Shown: in pieces, positions 1 through 10,660 of the stretch
How the letters are laid out: every line of letters starts with the position of its first letter
How positions within the stretch are numbered: the stretch's first letter is position 1
Assembly: GCA_905221605.1 (NCBI GenBank)
Contig: CAJNDS010002436.1
Span: 194,979 to 258,978 of the forward strand
Source: Symbiodinium natans
Taxonomy: Eukaryota > Sar > Dinophyceae > Suessiales > Symbiodiniaceae
Length of the DNA stretch: 64,000 bases
Reading direction: 5' to 3'
Translations under genes and position numbers: made by a program
The notes under the pieces: generated by a model
What the model was told of the DNA's origin: nothing
The model's input: only the letters and a program-made list of their open reading frames with translations
Databases searched by the model: none

Positions 1-3000
1 GCCTTCTAGGATCCACATACCGGTATCTTCTTCCGTGATGCAGACTTTCCTCCAAGAAATTGCAGTGTGAGTCTGTGTACTGCATTGCCTTGAATTCCAA
101 TACACCAGCACGAAGCAGTGTTGGGATCTTGGATCATCTCGCCGCAACCGTTCGTCTAATGATTTGCAACCCTGTCCTGTTGAGCTGGTCTGCGTTGCTT
201 TCTGGAGTGATGGCACTCACCCCTACGCCTCCCAGTTGGACTGGCTCACTTAGGCACACTGGAAGGATGCCTGTGTCCTGCCTCTGCCATCGGGGAAGGC
301 CTCCAAGGTCAAGCCCAGCGGCTTCCTGGGACTTGGATCCATGAGAACATGTGCGGAAAAACCCAAGCTCAGTCACGCTGCAGCCTTTCGAGTCTTCGGA
401 ATCTTGAGATTCTTCAGTTTCTCTGGTACTGAGGGCATTACGGAATGGAAACGTCGAACACAGCACGATCTCCGCCTGAAAAAACACATGAGAGATTTGC
501 AGCGAGCGGCATTTCAGCGGCATTTTGTGGAGAAGATCCCTGGTCGCAAGATTTGCTGCTCTGGCAACCTTTCTCTGGAGTCTGAAAACCAACTGGAAAT
601 ATGGTATATTGTAGATATTATCGAAGAACGTACACAGGTTTGAACAGAGAAATGTGTCCCAGTGAGAGTCGCAGCTTGGGGCATGTGACAGCATGAAGCA
701 TATTAGCTCTGCTCACTCAACAAAACACAAGGACCCTCAAGGACCATCAACGGCTGCTCAACTCGCGGGGCTCCCGCTGATGCGCTTCACCTTCCTGAAC
801 CACTCCACCCTGCGCCATGCGCACAACGGGAATGGGTTGAAGTGGAAAGCCTTAGGGTTCAGACGTGGCCGGGCTTTCAAAGTCAAGACAAGCAACATCC
901 TCGGGCATGTTGCTACTAACGTGGCACGGCCACGTTTCACTTAGAAGCCTCAAATTTAACCTCTGAAACAGCACGGATTCCCAGTTCTTGGCCACATGGG
1001 TCACCTCGTGGCTCGGAGCGCTGTGGACTTGCGGCTGAGACGCGAAGCCTGGATGCACTCAGGGTATCCGAAGGGCTTCGGGAGACTTGCAACAAGGGAG
1101 CTTTGCATGCAGTCACAGTTGACTCGTACTATGCTGTGAGTACAAGAAAGCACCTTGCGGCATCTACTTGCCCCACAGTGTAGGGCGCAGCTCTCAGCAG
1201 AGCCTCCACTCCTCCCACTTAACATCGTTTCACCGAGTGCCGTACCATCCGTGCCAAAGGTGTCAACAACGCGCCAGTGAGTGCCAGGCCGGCCAAGCTC
1301 GGGAGCCCCAGGCCCTAGCAAAACAGGAGCTGAAGTAGCACATGGGGCGCACGCACCTTCACTGACAGCGTTGACTTTCACCTTGAGCGACGTTGCCCTT
1401 CAACGGAGCCCGAAGTTGTGAGCGGGTCGAATGGACAGATGCTGAGACAGCCGTCGAGCCCATGCTTAAGTGAAGCTGTAGAATGCCAGACATTGCAGCA
1501 AAAGAGTTTGCGCCGGTTGAATCACAAGCAAGATGCGATGAGCGCTGGAAGGCTGTGAATGCTCCTACTGCTCATCCGGTTTTCAGGATCTAGGGGTGGA
1601 ATGCTGGATGCTTGAGGCCCGACCCCTCGTCCCGCCCCCAATTGGCCTGAAGACCATCATGAGAGGCGCTCGTCTCAGGCTGGACGGTGCCTCTCAGGTG
1701 AGACTCTTGGCATCCTTGGCACTCTCTGCAAGCGGCGCTCTGTGAGCACCCTCCGCTGCCACACTGCCACGCACACTGCCATGCACAAGCGCTTTCATTA
1801 GGACCTTGCAAACGCCCGGTAGATGCATGTGACCCATTGTGACCCGCCTCGTAGGGTCGCACCGACTAGCCCAGAGCCCGCGCGGGCGGGACCTGCATCG
1901 AAAAAAGCATCGACATTCCAGGATCGACGTTGTGTTGCCGAGCCGCCCGAGCCTACGAAGCTCAGAGCCACCTGGAGGGCGGCCACCAGCGCCAGGGCCG
2001 TGGCCACCTTCAACAGAGGCACCAACGCAGGACCGAGATAGGCCAAGATACGCTTTTGCCTGGCACCAAGGCCATTCTGCTGAAAACTTCGGGTAGTCTG
2101 GCGTAGGCACGGAACGAATAGCTACATTGAGAGCTGCCACCGGGCAATCTGAACGGCACCGGCATGCCGGCACAGGCCCCTCCCATCACTCCCATCACTG
2201 AAGTCGAAAGCAGATCCCAGAGCACTGACTCAACTGTGCCCTAGACGAAGATCGGCCCTGCCTGCTTGGCACTGAGCATGGCCGGGACCGAAGCCTTCTT
2301 TCATGCTTGCACAAGTCATATGGCATATTCGTCTCACCACACAATCTGTCTCCAAACACAATCTGTCTCTCAACCCAAGAGAGTGCTCTCCAAAACAGCA
2401 ACCACAAAAAGCACGAAGAGCCCCCATCACACCACCCAAACAACGACGGAGAAAGTGCCCTCCGGGGCCTTCGGTTTGGCCAGGGCGAAGTCTCGGGTTC
2501 GTGCTGAGGAGCCATTCAAGATCAAGTTGTTGCACGATTGAGTCGATGCAAGGTGGCACAGTGTGCTCATCAAGCCCTTGTAGAGAACGCAGGCACTGAA
2601 GGGTGCAAACGGACGAGCAGGCTGCAACCAAGACCTCCTAAGCCTCACGGGTGGTGCTTTGGAACTGCTGAGTGCACCTCTGCGCAATGCGACAAGACCT
2701 TCCAGAATGGTCCAATGTTACGCTTCAATTGCCACTATGAAAACGACACGACAGCTCCCGTACCTGGATCTTCATTCTGGGAAGCTAGCGCATCAAAAAT
2801 TGGATTAGGCCATGCGCCCACCCTGCAGTGAGACTGGAAAATCGTCAGCAAGCCAGCTTTCGACTCCAGCGCCAGAGTGCAAACTGCAAGCTTCGGTGTT
2901 TGAGCACATCACTTGATGGCAACACAAGTGCTTGCGACAGCTGTGATTTTGCCGCACCGATAAAACGCTGCTCAACGGATGCTTCGATCCTAATAGTTCC

Positions 3001-4795
3001 CAACCTGGCACTGACCTATGCGACTTATGCGAACGCAAAACTGCTGGGACTGGCAGTCCAGCCCCTCCAGCAAGTGGTGCATGAAGATCGTGCATGTCTT
3101 GGGTTCAATTGAGGCAGAACTTCTTGTCTTGTCAGTAAGCACCGGTTCGCAATTAACTGCCGCAGTCAGGCTCGACTGCTGGCAACGTCCGGGACCGGAA
3201 GCTGCATCTTCGAGCTGAGAAATGCTGGGGACACGCTTTTGGGCAGTGCTCAATGCTCTCAAAGTGCCAACTGTTTCTAGCACACGCCTTCTCGGCCCAT
3301 TGTGGGCAATACAGAACAACTAGCGCCACCTTGAACCCACGTGCGGCCAGCTAATGCCGTCTGATGCCCTTTTTGTGCTGCCTCATGAGGCATCCTTGAA
3401 GCTTAACTAGGCAAGAAGAGCTACCCACGTATACCACATAAACATGATAGCGCCATTAGCACCAGACTAGCGCCCCGACGGTAGCCAAGAAAGTCGCGAC
3501 GTTTTGACTTTTGACCTTTGAGGTTGCTTTGACCGTGTAGCCCCTACATGCCCTTGTTCGAAGATGGCTTCTGACTCTGAGAGTTCTCGGCTCGCTCACT
3601 GAGTCGGCGTCCTCACGGCTGGGCCTCAGGATCCCCAAACCCCCCACGTTCCCACAAAGAGCTGGCGAGCCAACAGCGAAGGCAACTCATCGCAACTCCA
3701 CGGCTCTTCTGCCCGGTATGCATCTTCGTGACTTGAAGGATACTGGCTCACAGACCATTCCACATCAAGCATGGATCCTTCTGAGGATCGTACGCTTGGC
3801 GTGGACTTGGCCAGCTCCATCTCTTCCTGCCATCGCGGCTCTGCTGCTGGACTGCTCAAAACGTGAACACGAAGCTTCCGAGGATGTTGCCCAGGTCAAC
3901 GGTTTCCATGTCTGGTCTGGCAGGGCAGCTTTGCCTCATTCATTTCCGCATCGATGTCACCGAAGAGAGGGGTTGAAAGGTATCGCCTTGCGCAAATTCA
4001 AGGAAAGCGACTCTCTGCCATGCTGATGCAGTTTAAACTCGACCCGAAAATCCCGGAACTTGGGTTTTTGATGCTTTGGGGTTACTTAAAGGCAAGGAAG
4101 TGGGCTATTTTGAGTATTTCCTCGACTCGGATCTACCAGTCTACCAGCAACATCCGGCACGTAACTCTTCATTGGTTTTTCACAAGCAAGCTGCCGAAAT
4201 CGGAGCGCTCATGCCCAAACGCCAACTCAAGGCTTGCAATCATGCAGCTGGCTACCCCTGAGTTCAAGGCTCGCTGAGCATCGTGTTGCACACAAAATAT
4301 TTCGTTAAAGGATGTTGAATGCTTGGGGTCAAGCGTGTCGAGGGCAGTCCCGACGTCTCAGTCAAAGTTTCATTCTCAACTTAGCAATTTGAGGACAAGT
4401 CAATGTATGCCACGCAGGTGTAGACATGTACAGATATAAAGATAGACAAGCTCTGAAATGTCAGTGGCTTGCCCTTCCAAACACTGGTGCAAAGCAAATA
4501 CCTGTACAGCAGCTCTCAATGCCAGGGTTTGGCTACCGCAGCTCTAGGTCCAAGCACCACCCTGGCGGGCCTCAAGGCGAACATCAGCCAGCATGACTCC
4601 TAACGGAGACTTGACACAACGTCGGTCGACCCATCGATGGAAGTCCTGCACGTGATGTATGTAAGCCCTCACTCTTCACCACTCGCAGCCGCTGGATGTG
4701 GCTGGGCTTTGCAGATCAAAATGTATGACATGGCCGGGATCACTGGACGCCCGGCTTTCATACTAAGCACGCAAGCTTCCGCGCTTGCAGATAAG
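1..4795. other. No recognisable gene
   Basis: Translations on both strands gave no family I recognise. Short open stretches exist but lack domain motifs. If genes are present they are split into very short exons, as in the cysteine synthase gene further right, so absence of a long frame does not prove absence of a gene. Confidence 0.5.
1798..2046 (-). CDS. Candidate exon with a hydrophobic leader, unrecognised
   Basis: An 82-codon open stretch begins with a Met followed by a long Ala/Leu/Val-rich segment (LVPLLKVATALALVAALQVA), then a Gly/Ser/Arg-rich stretch. It could be a signal peptide or membrane helix at the start of a multi-exon gene. No homologue is recognised and the composition is GC-rich, so it may be fortuitous. 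Confidence 0.2.
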   Translation of the reverse strand: MAYLGPALVPLLKVATALALVAALQVALSFVGSGGSATQRRSWNVDAFFDAGPARAGSGLVGATLRGGSQWVTCIYRAFARS

Positions 4796-4810
4796 CGGAG
4801 ACGCCCTGAA

Positions 4811-5150
4811 AAAATCGAAAAGTCGAAAAGTCGAAAAGTCGAAAAGTTGTCGACTTTTCGACTTTTCGACTTTTCGACTTTTCGGGTCTCGCCGGGACTT
4901 TTCGGTACTTTCCGACTTTTCGTGGCTTTTCGGGCTTTTCGACTTTTCGGGGCTTGTGCACTTTTCAAGATTTTTCTACACTTTTCGACTTTTCGGACTT
5001 TTCGGGCTCATCCCCCTCAGGACTTATCTGGACTTTTCGACTTTTCGTGGCTTTTCGGGCTTTTCGACTTTTCGGGGCTTGTGCACTTTTCGAGATTTTT
5101 CTGCACTTTTCAACTTTTCGAGCTTTTCGGGCTCATCCCCGTCAGCCCTT
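4811..5150. repeat. ACTTTTCG-type octamer array with hairpin
   Basis: The tract is built from ACTTTTCG, GCTTTTCGG and close variants. At its left end four copies of CGAAAAGT (4816-4847) face four copies of ACTTTTCG (4853-4884) across a five-base loop: a perfect 32-bp inverted repeat. Inside the array a 100-bp higher-order unit occurs twice (4921-5020 and 5046-5145, period 125 bp) with a few substitutions. A short (AC)n run follows at about 5157-5173. Confidence 0.9.
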
Positions 5151-5315
5151 CCGACGACACACACACACACACATCCTAAACCAGTGCTATCATAAATCTA
5201 CAGCCGCTCCGAATTTAAGAAGGCCTTGTAGGCTTCGCCGCGTGGATCTTACATGCGACAGCCTCAACGACGTGCCTGGGCAGCCTACATACATCCGGAG
5301 AAGACACTTGGCGAT

Positions 5316-5810
5316 CATCTTTAGACCCAGGGCCTTGAACCCAGATCTCCAAGAACATTGCTTCAGAGTTTAGAGCCTATGGAGTTTAGACATTCAGGCT
5401 TCACATAGTCCAGGTTAAGAGTTTACAAGAAAGATTATTGAAGCAAGAAAATCAAGGGTTGAGCGTTAGGAAGAGTTCCACTATTCAAAGACAAGGTTAC
5501 AGAGTTAGTTGTTCAGAGCACTTTATCTCTAGACCCTAACCTGCACCCAGATTTCCAAAGAAGTTCAGAGCTACAAGCTCATACCACCCCATCCCAGGAT
5601 TAGTGCAGCGTACCAAGAGATCAAACGCTTCAGAGTTTAAAGCTTACGGTGTTGAGAGGTTCAGAGTTCAGGGTCAAGGCTCGGAGCTTTAGACATTTGT
5701 TATGTTGAAAAGGCTTAAGGATCATATCAAAAATATGGGTTAAGGGTTAAGAAGAGCTAGACTGTTCAGGGGCAAGGTTAAAGAGTTAGTTGTTCAGAGC
5801 ACCTTCAAGG
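5316..5810. repeat. Divergent tandem repeat
   Basis: A segment ending in GAGTTAGTTGTTCAGAGCAC occurs at about 5455-5527 and again at about 5737-5808, 282 bp apart. Related pieces (TAGACCC...CCAGATxTCCAA, TTCAGAGTTTA) recur between 5321 and 5700. These are old diverged duplications; no coding capacity is visible. Confidence 0.65.
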
Positions 5811-6142
5811 CCAACTGCCACAAATTTAGTATCTTCAAGTACGACTCTGAATTTTGAGGTAGATTCAAAAACAAACCAAACATCCAAAACCCTATGATTC
5901 CTACTCAGTGAAACTCAGGCCTTTCCTGGGCCAGCGGCCCGAAATCTACAAGTTCTAAAGCTTCTTGACTCCCGAGGTGAGGCTTGAAGGTTATGCTTTT
6001 AGAGCTCAGCTTCCAGGACGACTGCGTGTCCATCCAGTCCGTGCCCCCCAAGCCCCCCCCCCGCCCGAACCGCATAAACAACAATGCTGGGTTCCCGGCA
6101 CTTCACCTTACAACTTCTAGAAGAATGTGCTTTGCCCACTTT

Positions 6143-6457
6143 TCCGCCTTTCGACATTTCGGCTTTTGGACATTTCGGGACTTTCAGACTGCTCGGAACG
6201 TTCAGGATTGTTCGAAAATATTCATGCTTTCGACTTTTCGTACTTTTCGGGATTTTCACAACTTTTCGACTTTTCGACTTTTCGGCTTTTCGGCTTTTCG
6301 GCTTTTCGCTTTTTCGGCGACTTTTCGTTTTTTTCGGCGACTTTTCGGATTTTTCGGTACTTTTCCCGCATTTTCGACTTTTCGACTTTTCGCCTTTTCG
6401 CGCTAAGCTTGTGCCCCAATCAACTTTTCGACTTTTCGGGTTTTCGGCTTTTCGGGT
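6143..6457. repeat. Second TTTTCG array
   Basis: Repeats of GACTTTTCG, GGCTTTTCG and GGCGACTTTTCG, the same family as the array 1.3 kb to the left but without the facing inverted half. Reading frames through it (Phe/Arg/Leu-rich on +, Lys/Ser-rich on -) are repeat artefacts. Confidence 0.9.
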
Positions 6458-6559
6458 TTTTGTGGGCGGACTCCACTTGCGGCCGCGGACAGCCGTTCGC
6501 AATCACAGCGGCTTTCAGGGGGCACAACAATCCTCAGGTCCAGGCATAGGCACTGCCTG

Positions 6560-7430
6560 ACGGTCGACGGAACTGCATTTCCCAGCATTATGATTGCCAT
6601 CCACGCACACCAATAAACCTCGAGTTCACCCCCAATGTTGGCTTTGTCAGGCTGCAGCTTGGAGCCCAGAACGCCGTAGGCAGCGCTAGCGGGCAGGAAC
6701 ATCAGGCAGCCAGGATCGTACGGCCCAGCTCTTCATGGCTTCCAGTTGCGTGGAAACGAAGAGCGCGTCCCTGCGGAGCGGAGAACAAGATCATCGCAAA
6801 ACAGGGCTGCGTCTGATAGCCTGCGCCTGCCAACCAGTGTCCCACCAGAGTGACCAGACATGAACCCGATGCCAGGTAGGCGGAGACAGTGTCTGAGAAG
6901 GTAAAACAGAAGCACACACACACACTGCAGCACCGGCCAGGATCGTTGTGCTTTCCGTGACTGGAAGCATTGCCCCCCCAATTGCCCCCAAAGCTTTGCC
7001 AAGATTGATCGCACAATTACCGCTGCAAGCTGCCAGCTCACCCATGGCGCTGGCCAAAGAAAGTCCGGGCCAAATCCGAGCAGCCGAGGTTCACCGATAA
7101 ATCAGAGACCGCCTGCCAGCATCATCAGGAGAGCTGCAGAGCAGCCAACTCGAGCTCAGCCAAGGTACAATGTCATTGGTGCCACGTTCAAGAGGAAGCT
7201 ACCCAAGGTGAAGGTTGCCTCTATCCCCGTCATCAGCTTTGTGACAACAGCGCGCGCTCCTTCAGCTTGGAAGTCTTTTGCCACATTGCCGGGTTCCACG
7301 TTGCTTCTCTTTGTACTCATCTCCGTCCCTTGCACAAAGTGCTTGCATGAAGTCATTGCTGAGCGCATGCTAATCCACCGCCCGCTTTCCACCGCTGCTG
7401 TGGAAGCAGGGGCTGCGTCCAAGCCATGAG
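6560..7430 (-). CDS. Candidate exons of a membrane protein, unrecognised
   Basis: Several hydrophobic segments bounded by plausible splice sites lie on the minus strand. These include one with KLMTGIEATFTLGSFLLNVAP (about 7165-7230), one with NCAINLGKALGAIGG (about 6965-7020), one with TVSAYLASGSCLVTLVGHWL (about 6835-6900) and one with AAYGVLGSKLQPDKANIGG (about 6630-6690). Together they suggest a multi-pass membrane protein downstream of the cysteine synthase gene on the same strand. A weak resemblance to NIPA/DMT-type transporters (INLG near a helix start) is speculative. Exon joints were not resolved. Confidence 0.25.
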
Positions 7431-7681
7431 GGAAAAGCGCCAGCTCTGGTCCTACGACCTCCGAATTTGTCTCAGAGCCTTCCAGAGGCTTCGGGGTCGG
7501 GAGCAGATGAAGAACAGGATTGGAGAAGCGACGCAGGATCACGATCATAAAAGGTTGAGAGCTAGACTTAGAGCCAGACTAGCATCGGCATTTGGGCCGG
7601 TGTGGTGATGTTGGTTCCTACATTTAGCCATCCTGTGTTGCGTGGCGTTGTAGCATGAAACACAGAGGATGGGCTCCCCAA

Positions 7682-7740
7682 CTCGGCGGTGTCGGGGATC
7701 ATGGCCAGGATGGTGGAGCCGGAGGGCCTCGGAGCGCTCA
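7682..7740 (-). CDS. Cysteine synthase exon with PDTAE
   Basis: Encodes SAPRPSGSTILAMIPDTAE, the C-terminal GSxIL.MxPDTxE motif. What follows (GSPSSVF...) does not match the usual RYLSTPLF, so either a further exon was missed or the gene is truncated here. Confidence 0.85.
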
Positions 7741-10590
7741 CTTCTCACTCTCATCCTGCTGCGGGCCTTCTCGGGCAGAGGGTTTGTGGAACTTCCACGA
7801 TGGTGTCTCGGCCGCCGGCGCCTTCGCCGCAACCTGCCACAATCTGGATAAGGGGTAAGCCAGAAAAGCAGCTGGCTCTGGACCTTTACAAGAAAGACCT
7901 CATGATGATCCCTGTGCACATAACAATCTGACGCGCCTCCAGAGCTGTGGCCACAGTAGCCCCACCGGAGGTCCCACAGAAGATGCCCTCCATCCTGTAA
8001 GCACACTGGGTCGTCGCGTGCTTTTCGAACTACGTTTCTGAAAGGCCGACTCGAAGCGGCACATTCTTGCGCACATCAGCGTTGACCCCCGTCCATGACC
8101 CCCGTCCTCGCCAAGGCGTGCGAGGTCTTCATGGCCTGAATGTCGCTCCATGTCGCTCCAAGCGTATGAGACCGGATGAGCCAGGCTAGTCAACTGTACT
8201 GCATGGATGTAGGTGATGATTGAGTGTAGGGATCACAAGACTTTGAGATTCGGTCATCCTCTGACAAATCCCCTCGTGCGTAATACAGTTTAATCAGAAC
8301 TTAAGTTCCAAGGCCACACTGTCATAGATCCTCTTCTGGGACACTTCGCCTTTAGGTTTGCCCAGATGCTTAAATTACAATGCCGCACCTTATGAATCCT
8401 CTCCTTATGAATCCTCTTCTGCGGCCTGCTTGCAACAAAATCTCATTAACCAGTAGATTTTGTATTCAGAGGTCTCTGTCGGCCAGTGCAGCTCCTCCGC
8501 CACGCTTCCCAAGAGGTCTACATTGTCCAGACAGACAACCACCACCACCCACACCCACCCCCGATCCCCCCGCACCCCCACACCTCGCTTCGGGCGACTC
8601 GCTCTTTGCGCGCCTTATTCCGGGGTACTCTTCTCTCGGCAAGGCTTGGTTTACGCTTGGTAGCTTCGCTGCGGGAGCCCTCCGCCCAATACGATCACGC
8701 TGCAAGGGTCCCAAGGGTACGGTGCATTTGCTGGAGCACGCTTCCTTTTTCGGGGGGCGCCCACCCTTTTGGCTGGGGGCTTTGCATCGATGCTGGGGCG
8801 CTCATCATGCAGCTTCTGTGGGTTACTATCCGGTCCAGGCGCGTGTCTCCTTTGGGGGATGTGCGTATTCCGGTGCTTGCTTATGGCTGGCGTATTTCAG
8901 CGGGACAGCATCCGGTGCTCTTTTCGAGATGCCCGCTTCTGACGGACAGCCGGTGCTCTTTACCTGACCTCTTGGCTGGTGCCGCTGCCACAACCTCGGG
9001 ACGCTTGGATGGTGGCACTGTTGGCTCTTGCGAATGCCATTTGCATTCTTCGCCGTCTGCCATCTTAACTAACCGTTTACGGAGCAAGTGCAATATCGTC
9101 CTGGCCTGGGTCGTGATGACCCGGCGAACCCCTGCCCCTCGAAAGATGCACTGACCGCTTGCCCTTACTAGCAATCATCACAGATATCACAAGCGCAGCA
9201 GGCAATGCCTCCTGAGGGTCCACAACTAGAACCTCGTCAAGCAAGGCAGGGTACACATGAAGACAGAGCAGAGCAGCAACTTGTTCCAAACTGCTGAGCT
9301 CTAGGACCTCATCTTGGATGCTCATCCCAAGACCATCCTGCAAAATCACTTCTGGCTCACAGACCCGACTGTGTGGACCAGCACCCAAGCGTGCCTCGAC
9401 TTTGGTGTTTTGCGTTGTTTTGCATGCCTTGCCTACACTGGCCGATCACCCCCCGCCAGCAGCATCCGAAGCAGAATCCGACTCCCAAGCTCACTCAAAC
9501 AAGGATCCCCCCGCAAAGGATGCCTCCGTGACTTTGGGGATGAAGTTCGGCGTCCATCCTGAGTTCTCCAAGGGCTGAAATCAGGATGATAACAAGAGTA
9601 CGATATCCCGAAAGCCGACAAGCTCCCAAAAGGGCCGCCCCTAAGGGGGACAGATCCTCTCGGCACCGTGCCCTGGATGGGATGAGGATTCCAGGCCTCT
9701 GCAACAAATTGGCGGCGCGACTGAGAGTTATAAGGTACACTCTTCTTCTCCAAGTGGAAGCGAGGATCGGAGTAGCCACCGTAAAGAAAAATTAAAAAGA
9801 GAAGGTATGACAATGCCCACGGAGCGCAGCAAGCCTGCCACTTTTTTGCTGTTGGGGTTCTTTTACAAGGATCGAAGCCTTTCGCTCTAAGCCCTCGGCT
9901 GGGTGCCCCTTTGCAGGCGCACCTCAGTCATTTGACCCCAACACAGTCAAGATGACAGTGATGCGCGACATGATGCGAAATACAACAGAAGCCTTGAAAG
10001 CCACGAGTCCCATAAGATTTCTCGGGGCATTGTGCTCGAAGGGGTGCTTTTGCTATAGCGCATTGAGAAGAGGAGAGGAAGGCTTGGGCTGTTACAGTCA
10101 GTTTATGTACAGCTTCGTTTTGCATTGGATGCACTGAAGAAACAGATGTTCACCTCTTGCGACGATTTGTTTCGTCGTGTCAGCTGTCTGCTCAAAGAGG
10201 AAACCCTCCTTCACAGCGCACGTCCAGGCATCTTGACATTTTGGGGATCTTCGGGAAGCCTCGACCGGGCTTTTTACGATATGGCGTATTTGGAGCTTTT
10301 GGCGTGCAAAGCGGGCTTGGGCTTCGGGACTTGGGGCTTAGGCTTGGATGGTTTGAGGGTTTCTGGGGCTTCGCAACTTGGGGTTTCAGCTTTGAGGCTC
10401 TTGGATAGCAGCAACCGCGAGTTATTTGCCCACAGGAATCATGCCGCGACAGAAGCAAAGGGTGTCACAACTTCAAAGGAGACAAATGAGAGACGCAAAC
10501 AGTCCCAGACGAGTGTCACGGCACCCAGGATCTGCTCCCTTCACAAAGAGCACAGATTGAAGACGAAACAGTCCACCAGAACTAATTCTG

Positions 10591-10660
<70 letters not shown>

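Noticed and set aside
4637-5373. Phe/Arg/Leu-rich and Lys/Ser-rich frames
   Set aside because: Repeat artefacts of the TTTTCG arrays.
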